Under the pieces are notes generated by a model. That model was not told the DNA's origin. It saw only the letters and a list, made by a program, of their open reading frames with translations, and searched no databases. 64,000 nt of DNA from Mycolicibacterium peregrinum (GTDB lineage: Bacteria; Actinomycetota; Actinomycetes; Mycobacteriales; Mycobacteriaceae). The stretch's first letter is position 1, and each line of letters starts with the position of its first letter. The translations under genes were made by a program, and so were the position numbers. Below are positions 59,187 to 64,000 of the stretch, piece after piece. The DNA is taken from the NCBI RefSeq assembly GCF_001665785.1, contig NZ_LZSO01000035.1:62001-126000 (forward strand), given 5' to 3'.

Positions 59187-59235
59187 CGCCGAGGATTGCG
59201 GCCACCTGGTGACTTCAACCCTCGGCGTAGGCGGC
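59187..59235. repeat. Hairpin repeat copy A flanking the DUF559 gene
   Basis: A 49-bp element: CGCCGAGG and CCTCGGCG arms around a loop holding GCCACCTGG. It shares 39 of 49 positions by eye, in the same orientation, with copy B at 60242-60290. It ends 2 bp after the stop of the minus-strand DUF559 gene. Confidence 0.75.
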
Positions 59236-59237
59236 GA

Positions 59238-60173
59238 TCACGCCGCGAGATCGAGTTTGCCGAACGTACACCGCGGCCCGCACGGGTGACCGGTGGCCTC
59301 GATGCCGTGCCCGTGCATCACTTGCGCCAGCTTGGCTGCGGTGTCGCACGCACGGTCGAGCACCTGTTGATAGCCGAGCCGAACGGTCGCCCGCCCGTCG
59401 ACGGCGGCGTCGAGATCACGCTCCAAATCCCGGTTCCGCGCGGTGGCCGTGTCGTGGAACAGTCGCCCGTCGAGTTCGACGATCAGGCGCTGTCCGTATT
59501 GGGTGTCGCGGTAGCACACGCCGACCGAGGACGCCGAACGGTGTTGCCGAACAGCGCGGGGCAGACCATGGGCCCGCTCCACTCGATGCAGGTAGGCGTG
59601 TTCGAGCACCGAGCAGGTGCCCTCGGCGATATCGATCAGGAGGGCCCGCAGCCAGCGTCGACGCCGAAGCCGCCGGCGGGCGTCGAGGGCCCGCAGCAGC
59701 CGGGCCGCGGTGGTGCGCCGGGACTGGCAGACGTTGGCCAGCAAGGCAATCGCCTCGAATTCCGAGCGTGCGCGGCAGGCCACATCGAGTGCAGCGTCCT
59801 CGAGCCGTTGCCGCGGCGGGCCGACGTGCCACAGTGTTCGCTCGTCCAAGTGGGCGAGGTGGTGGATGCGGACACCGTCCGGTTCGACCAGCATCGCGCG
59901 CCCGCGGGCGACGCCGACGTGAATCACCGAACCTTGCTCAGACAACGCTGATTCCAGGCAGAGCGCCGCGGGCGCGGCGTACAGCACTGCGGCCCAGGCT
60001 CGTTGCGTCCAGGTCAACGGTCCGGTGTGGTCGACGTAGACGCCGTTGTGGACGCGCGCCCACTCCCGGCGCCTGAGCATGCGGCGGATGTGGTGGTTGG
60101 GCAGGCCCGCCGCGAGAACCTGTCGACGCGAGATGACCCCGGCCTGTTGGCTCAGTAACTCGGCGATATCCAC
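59238..60173 (-). CDS. AbiEi-type antitoxin N-terminus with DUF559 nuclease-like domain
   Basis: A 311-residue protein. Residues 1-45 (MDIAELLSQQAGVISRRQVLAAGL...) are a winged-helix of the AbiEi antitoxin type. The C-terminal part carries a DUF559/VSR-like region 'LIVELDGRLFHDTATARNRDLERDLDA', with the conserved E/D, H and R of endonuclease-fold proteins. These paired domains are common single genes in mycobacteria with no proven toxin partner; none is adjacent here. It is flanked by two copies of a hairpin repeat. A role in defence or DNA repair is inference only. Confidence 0.8.
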   Translation of the reverse strand: MDIAELLSQQAGVISRRQVLAAGLPNHHIRRMLRRREWARVHNGVYVDHTGPLTWTQRAWAAVLYAAPAALCLESALSEQGSVIHVGVARGRAMLVEPDGVRIHHLAHLDERTLWHVGPPRQRLEDAALDVACRARSEFEAIALLANVCQSRRTTAARLLRALDARRRLRRRRWLRALLIDIAEGTCSVLEHAYLHRVERAHGLPRAVRQHRSASSVGVCYRDTQYGQRLIVELDGRLFHDTATARNRDLERDLDAAVDGRATVRLGYQQVLDRACDTAAKLAQVMHGHGIEATGHPCGPRCTFGKLDLAA

Positions 60174-60241
60174 GTGTTCGATCCTGGCGGAGCGGGCCTG
60201 TGGTGACTAGGGCCGTTGCGGGATCTGTGGATAACCGCCTA

Positions 60242-60290
60242 CGCCGAGGATCAAAGCCACCTGTTGACCACAATCCTCGGCGTAGACAGC
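60242..60290. repeat. Hairpin repeat copy B flanking the DUF559 gene
   Basis: Perfect 12-bp arms TACGCCGAGGAT (60240-60251) and ATCCTCGGCGTA (60273-60284) around a 21-nt loop with GCCACCTG. It ends 2 bp after the stop of the minus-strand acyl-CoA synthetase gene, exactly as copy A ends 2 bp after the DUF559 stop. It probably doubles as a terminator. Confidence 0.75.
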
Positions 60291-60292
60291 GG

Positions 60293-62392
60293 CTATGGCT
60301 CGCGCACGATGCACAACGCGTCCACGGCCACGAGCCCCTGATCAGTCACCAAAAGCGGGTTGACGTCGAGAGATTCGATCCAGTCGTGGCCGGCGGCGGC
60401 CAGATTGCCCAGCCCCACCAGGGTGTCCGCGAGCTGATCGAGATGCCACGGCGCCGCGCCGCGGAAGCCGTGCAGCAAGCGCAGGTCCCGGAACTCCTCG
60501 ATGAGTGCTTCGGCATCGGCCTTGGTCAGCGGTGCCGGGCGGCCGCCGACCCGCTGCAGCACCTCGACGAAAACGCCGCCCAGGCCCAGCATCACCATCG
60601 GACCCAGTTCACTGCGCCCGTCGATCCCGATCAGCAGTTCACCGCGGGACGGGGTCATCGGCTGGACGGCCACTGTGGGTGCGACACTGTGTTGCGCGGC
60701 GATATCGCGCATCCGGGCCACCGCGTCCACCAGTTCTGCCGGCGAGACGTTCAGCGCGACCGCGCCCAGTTCGGTTCGGTGCGCCACATCGGCGAGCTTG
60801 ACGGCATACGGGCCGGGGAACGTTGGGCCGACGACGGCGTCCGTACCGGCGATCACCGCGAAGGGGGCGGTGGGAACGTTGAAACGCTGTAGTAGCGCCA
60901 TGATTTCGGTGAATGGCAGGAACCGGCTGCCACCGGCATCGGTCACCGGTGTCGAGGGGCACGGGATGGGTGCGGGTGCTTCGACAGCGCCGCGCATCGT
61001 CTGGCGGTCTCGCGCGAAGGTACCCAGGGTGTGCAGGCCGCGCAGGGTTCCCCGGATTCCGTAGCCGAGTGCGACGGCTCCGTCGTCGCCGATCACCTCG
61101 GTGGCGAACGTGCCGACGTCACCGGCGCCTGCGGCGATCGCGACCGGCTTGCGGTGACGGCGGGCGGCCGCGGCCACATCGTCGATGAGCCGGCGGTACA
61201 GCGGGGAGTCGCTCCACATGTTGACGAACACCACGGCATCGAGTTCGTCTGAGCCGACGTACTTCTCGACGATGTCGGTCCAGAAGGTGGCGCCGAACCC
61301 GGTGGTGTCCAGGGGATTTGGCACGGTGATCCCGGGGATGGTGGACGCGACCCAGTCGGCGAGGCTGTCCAGTGGCGGAAGCGTGAGCCCCTCCGCCTCG
61401 GCCACGTCGAACGCCAGCGACGCGAAGCCGCCGGTGCCGGCCACCACGCCGATCCGCTGCACCGGTTTGCGCAGCGCTGGATCGAGCTGGCTGACGACCG
61501 AGAGCCGGTCGACGAGTTCCTCGAGATCGAAGGCGAGCTGGATCCCCAGCTGGCGGAACGTGACGTCGTAGGCCCAGGCGTTCCCGGCCAGTGCTCCGGT
61601 GTGGGAGGCCGCCATCTGCTGGGTGCGCGCGTTGCGGGCGAGTTTGACCGCGACGATCGGCTTGCCCGCGGCGATGCAGCGGCGGGCGGCTGCGGAGAAC
61701 GCGGCCGGGCGGCGGATCCCCTCGACAACAAGGCCGATCGCGGTGGTATCCGGGTCGGTGGCAAGGAAATCGAGGTAGTCGGCCATGTCGGTGGTGGCCT
61801 CGTTGCCGGCCGAGATGAGCCGCGAGATTCCGACGCCGGAGCGGGCGTGTGCGGCGATGGCGATCCCGCCGATCATCGCGCCGCTGTGCGACACGATCGA
61901 CACACCGCCGGGCGCGGGGTGGTAATCGGCCGAGGCGGTCAGGTGCAGGCTGCGGGGAATACTGATGTAGCCCAGGCTGTTCGGGCCGATCACGGCCATG
62001 TTCCCGCGCTTCGCGGCATCTACCAGGCGCTGCTGGTAGTCCGCGCCCTCATCGCCGAGCTCGGAGAATCCCGCCGCGTAGACGACCAGTCCGCCGCAGT
62101 CCAGGGTCGCGCATTCCTCGGCGAGCGCCACGGTGCGTTCGGCCGACATCACCGAGAGGACGGCATCGATGGGCCCGGCGATGTCACTGATCGATCGGTG
62201 CGCGGGCATCCCCAGCACCGTCTCGGCGGTCGGATGGACAAAGTGGACCTCGGCCGCGCTGTTGAGGGTGGGGGCGATGAACTCCGCCACCGGCGACTTG
62301 TCGCTGAGCCCGACGACGGCGATGGTCTTGGGATTCAACAGCCGATCGAGCTGTCCGGTGCCTGGAGCGTCGTCGCTGGAGACCAGGGTCAT
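60293..62392 (-). CDS. ADP-forming acyl-CoA synthetase-like protein (CoA-binding/ATP-grasp)
   Basis: A 699-residue fused alpha-beta protein of the NDP-forming acetyl-CoA synthetase family. The N-terminal CoA-binding domain (about 15-110; PKTIAVVGLSDKS), the succinyl-CoA-ligase-like flavodoxin domain with the conserved H264 in SHTGALAG and the C-terminal ATP-grasp domain (about 480-699) are complete. Such proteins activate acids with ATP to ADP, or act as feruloyl-CoA-type ligases. It belongs to the same metabolic group as the nearby dehydrogenases. ATG 62392; the esterase gene is divergent 168 bp away. Confidence 0.87.
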   Translation of the reverse strand: MTLVSSDDAPGTGQLDRLLNPKTIAVVGLSDKSPVAEFIAPTLNSAAEVHFVHPTAETVLGMPAHRSISDIAGPIDAVLSVMSAERTVALAEECATLDCGGLVVYAAGFSELGDEGADYQQRLVDAAKRGNMAVIGPNSLGYISIPRSLHLTASADYHPAPGGVSIVSHSGAMIGGIAIAAHARSGVGISRLISAGNEATTDMADYLDFLATDPDTTAIGLVVEGIRRPAAFSAAARRCIAAGKPIVAVKLARNARTQQMAASHTGALAGNAWAYDVTFRQLGIQLAFDLEELVDRLSVVSQLDPALRKPVQRIGVVAGTGGFASLAFDVAEAEGLTLPPLDSLADWVASTIPGITVPNPLDTTGFGATFWTDIVEKYVGSDELDAVVFVNMWSDSPLYRRLIDDVAAAARRHRKPVAIAAGAGDVGTFATEVIGDDGAVALGYGIRGTLRGLHTLGTFARDRQTMRGAVEAPAPIPCPSTPVTDAGGSRFLPFTEIMALLQRFNVPTAPFAVIAGTDAVVGPTFPGPYAVKLADVAHRTELGAVALNVSPAELVDAVARMRDIAAQHSVAPTVAVQPMTPSRGELLIGIDGRSELGPMVMLGLGGVFVEVLQRVGGRPAPLTKADAEALIEEFRDLRLLHGFRGAAPWHLDQLADTLVGLGNLAAAGHDWIESLDVNPLLVTDQGLVAVDALCIVREP

Positions 62393-62560
62393 TGCTGTTG
62401 CCCTTCGAACGTGATGTGTGAACCTTGATTATGGTAGCGGATTCCAAGATTGATCAGAATATGCAGGAAAAAGCTCTAAAAGTTAGCAATGACTATGTAG
62501 CATTCGATCAGTCCGGCGATGGGGCCAGGCTTGCATGTCGAGTTGATTTCGGAGGATCCG

Positions 62561-63457
62561 ATGGCGAAGACCGAGGCGTTGGCGCGCGTCGAGGAGATGT
62601 ATGTGAACGGGTTCCCGGACGCGGCGACGGCCACGGTGGACGACCTGCGGAAGGCCTACGACGATCTGCTGCTGCAGTTCGAGCTGCCCGCCGATGTCGA
62701 GCCCGTCGAGGGCGAGGCCGGTGGAATTCCGACGCTCTCCGTGACCGCCGCCGGTGCCACCCGGGACAAGGTGCTCATCTGGTTCCATGGCGGCGGGTAT
62801 GTCCTGGGCAGCGCCAAGGGCTTCCAGGAACTGGGCCACACGCTGTCGCGTGCGTCCGGGGTCACCGTCGTGCTGCCGGATTACCGGCGGGCGCCGGAGA
62901 ACAAGTTTCCGGCCGCGGTCGACGACGGCGTCGCCGCGATCACCGACCTGGTCTCGACCTATGGTGCGGACAACGTCGCTGTCGGTGGTGACTCCGCGGG
63001 TGGCGGGCTGACGCTGGCGGCCCTGACCGTGTTGCGGGACCAGAACCTGCCGCTGCCCGCGGCGGCAGTGTTCATCTCACCGCTGCTCGACTTCACCGCA
63101 AGTGGCGCGAGCGTGGACCTGTACGACGGCAAAGACGTTGCGGTATCGCGGGGTTCGATCGCCAATCTGCGGGAGGCCTATCTGCAGGGCCACGATCCGC
63201 AGGACCCGCTCGCCTCGCCGGTGTTCGCCGAGCTGGGCGGACTTCCGCCCGCGCTGTTCATGGTCGGGTCCAACGAGGTGCTGCTAGACGACTCCCTGCG
63301 TGCCGCCACCGCCATCACCGCAGGCGGCGGCACCGCGGCGGTGTCCTTGTACGAGGACATGGTTCACGTCTGGCCGCTGTTCTCGTCGATTCTCCCGGAG
63401 GGTATCCAGGCGGCCGACGAGGCCGGATCGTTCCTCGGTAAGCACTTCGGCCGGTAG
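62561..63457 (+). CDS. HSL-family alpha/beta-hydrolase (esterase/lipase)
   Basis: A 298-residue esterase. The oxyanion motif HGGG at 76-79, nucleophile S145 in GDSAG (143-147) and a late DMVHVW with the catalytic His show the hormone-sensitive-lipase family. It would release a short- or medium-chain acid from an ester, which the adjacent divergent CoA synthetase could activate. GGAGGA at 62551-62556 decides the ATG at 62561. No signal peptide, so it is cytosolic. A hairpin follows 28 bp after the stop. Confidence 0.9.
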   Translation: MAKTEALARVEEMYVNGFPDAATATVDDLRKAYDDLLLQFELPADVEPVEGEAGGIPTLSVTAAGATRDKVLIWFHGGGYVLGSAKGFQELGHTLSRASGVTVVLPDYRRAPENKFPAAVDDGVAAITDLVSTYGADNVAVGGDSAGGGLTLAALTVLRDQNLPLPAAAVFISPLLDFTASGASVDLYDGKDVAVSRGSIANLREAYLQGHDPQDPLASPVFAELGGLPPALFMVGSNEVLLDDSLRAATAITAGGGTAAVSLYEDMVHVWPLFSSILPEGIQAADEAGSFLGKHFGR

Positions 63458-63484
63458 GCACACCAAGCCATTTCGATCGCTGAC

Positions 63485-63510
63485 CCAGTGCGTCCGTCAC
63501 GACGCACTGG
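63485..63510 (+). terminator. Terminator after the esterase gene
   Basis: CCAGTGCGTC (63485-63494) pairs perfectly with GACGCACTGG (63501-63510) around CGTCAC, followed by CTTTG. A stable 10-bp stem with a weak T-run. Confidence 0.7.
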
Positions 63511-63584
63511 CTTTGCGCTGCACGTCGTCACGTCGGTGGGAACTGACGAATTGATTTGCGCTCCATCCTCGAAAGGACAACTAC

Positions 63585-64000
63585 GTGAACAGTGCATCCG
63601 ATACAACGCCGGCGAGACGAAAATACGCGATATGGCTGGCCTCTGCCGTCGCGGCGTTCGCCCTCTTGGTCGGAGCGGCGATCCCGGCGGCGGCAGCCGA
63701 GTTGATGAGGGTGACGTTCGTGCGGCACGGCGAGTCGCTCGGAAACGCCTCGGGCAGCATCGATTCGTCGACGCCGGGCCCGGTGCTCAGCCCGAAGGGC
63801 CAGCAGCAGGCGGAAGCGCTGGTCGGAACCCTCGGTGACAACAACTACGACGCCATCTACGCCTCGACCATGGTGCGGACTCAACTGACCGCCGCTCCGA
63901 TGTCGCGGTATCTGGGTCTGCCCATCCAGGTGCTGCCCGGTCTCCAGGAGATCGAGGCGGGCATCTACGAGGGCACGCCGGAAAGCGAGGCGGGCAGCGG
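63585..64000 (+). CDS. Secreted histidine phosphatase, 3' truncated
   Basis: The start of an exported phosphoglycerate-mutase-like phosphatase, cut by the window end after 138 codons. A signal peptide spans about 1-38 (hydrophobic core 15-33, then AIPAAAAE). The catalytic RHGE motif is at 47-50, with the following S-K-G and 'ASTMVRTQLTAAP' segments typical of the branch-1 family. GAAAGGA at 63571-63577 supports the GTG at 63585. The substrate is an unknown phosphate ester outside the cytosol. Confidence 0.88.
   Translation, partial: MNSASDTTPARRKYAIWLASAVAAFALLVGAAIPAAAAELMRVTFVRHGESLGNASGSIDSSTPGPVLSPKGQQQAEALVGTLGDNNYDAIYASTMVRTQLTAAPMSRYLGLPIQVLPGLQEIEAGIYEGTPESEAGS

Noticed and set aside
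59238..60173. A complete AbiE toxin-antitoxin pair
   Set aside because: Only the AbiEi-type antitoxin domain fused to DUF559 is present; no AbiEii nucleotidyltransferase gene is adjacent.
1..64000. CRISPR arrays, phage genes, transposases and riboswitches
   Set aside because: No regularly spaced repeats, integrase or transposase motifs, or recognisable riboswitch cores were seen on either strand.

Overview
The window is high-GC chromosomal DNA from a mycobacterium, most likely a fast-growing Mycolicibacterium-type species. The evidence is a complete mce operon (yrbEA-yrbEB-mceABCDEF plus two accessory genes), the menJ / grcC1 / htpX / gpdA1 / yajQ backbone in the same relative order as M. 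tuberculosis Rv0561c-Rv0566c, a TrcRS-like two-component pair and FadE-type acyl-CoA dehydrogenases. No phage genes, transposases, CRISPR arrays or rRNA genes were seen.

Layout. 1-3.1 kb: 3' part of a C69 peptidase, an NCS1 permease and TspO. 3.1-6.3 kb: menaquinone genes menJ and grcC1, then htpX. 6.4-16.6 kb: a block absent from the M. tuberculosis order, holding a HEAT-like protein, a SulP-carbonic anhydrase fusion, a response regulator and histidine kinase, two small secreted proteins, and an alcohol dehydrogenase/APC permease operon with a divergent XRE-cupin regulator. 16.6-17.7 kb: gpdA1. 17.7-19.4 kb: an MFS exporter divergent from an ArsR regulator, with two matching palindromic operators between them. 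19.9-30.4 kb: the mce operon, tightly overlapped by ATGA junctions. 30.5-35.8 kb: a sulfonate-type ABC importer with an FMN monooxygenase and an MFS protein. 35.8-37 kb: yajQ and tRNA-Tyr. 37.3-39.4 kb: rtcB interrupted by a 315-residue homing-endonuclease intein in its metal site. 39.4-47.9 kb: a hydantoin/ureide catabolic locus (hydantoinase, carbamoyl-amino-acid hydrolase, atypical SDR, arylmalonate-decarboxylase-like protein, MHS-family permease) with two paralogous PucR-type regulators and two copies of one promoter. 48-63.5 kb: CoA-dependent catabolism of an unidentified acid, with a tandem TetR regulator, an FadE5-like dehydrogenase, an ADP-forming acyl-CoA synthetase and an HSL-type esterase; a DUF559/AbiEi-type gene sits among these between two copies of a hairpin repeat. 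The window ends inside a secreted histidine phosphatase.

How the parts work together. The 40-48 kb genes would import a cyclic ureide, open the ring, hydrolyse the N-carbamoyl product and process a resulting acid. The 48-55.7 kb genes form one translationally coupled beta-oxidation-like operon (ligase, dehydrogenase, crotonase, two SDRs), which shares a sequence motif with the promoter region of the tandem TetR regulator and the FadE5-like gene. The most unusual elements are the rtcB intein, the duplicated hydantoinase promoter with a vestigial 9-codon leader, and several enzymes whose family catalytic residues are missing.
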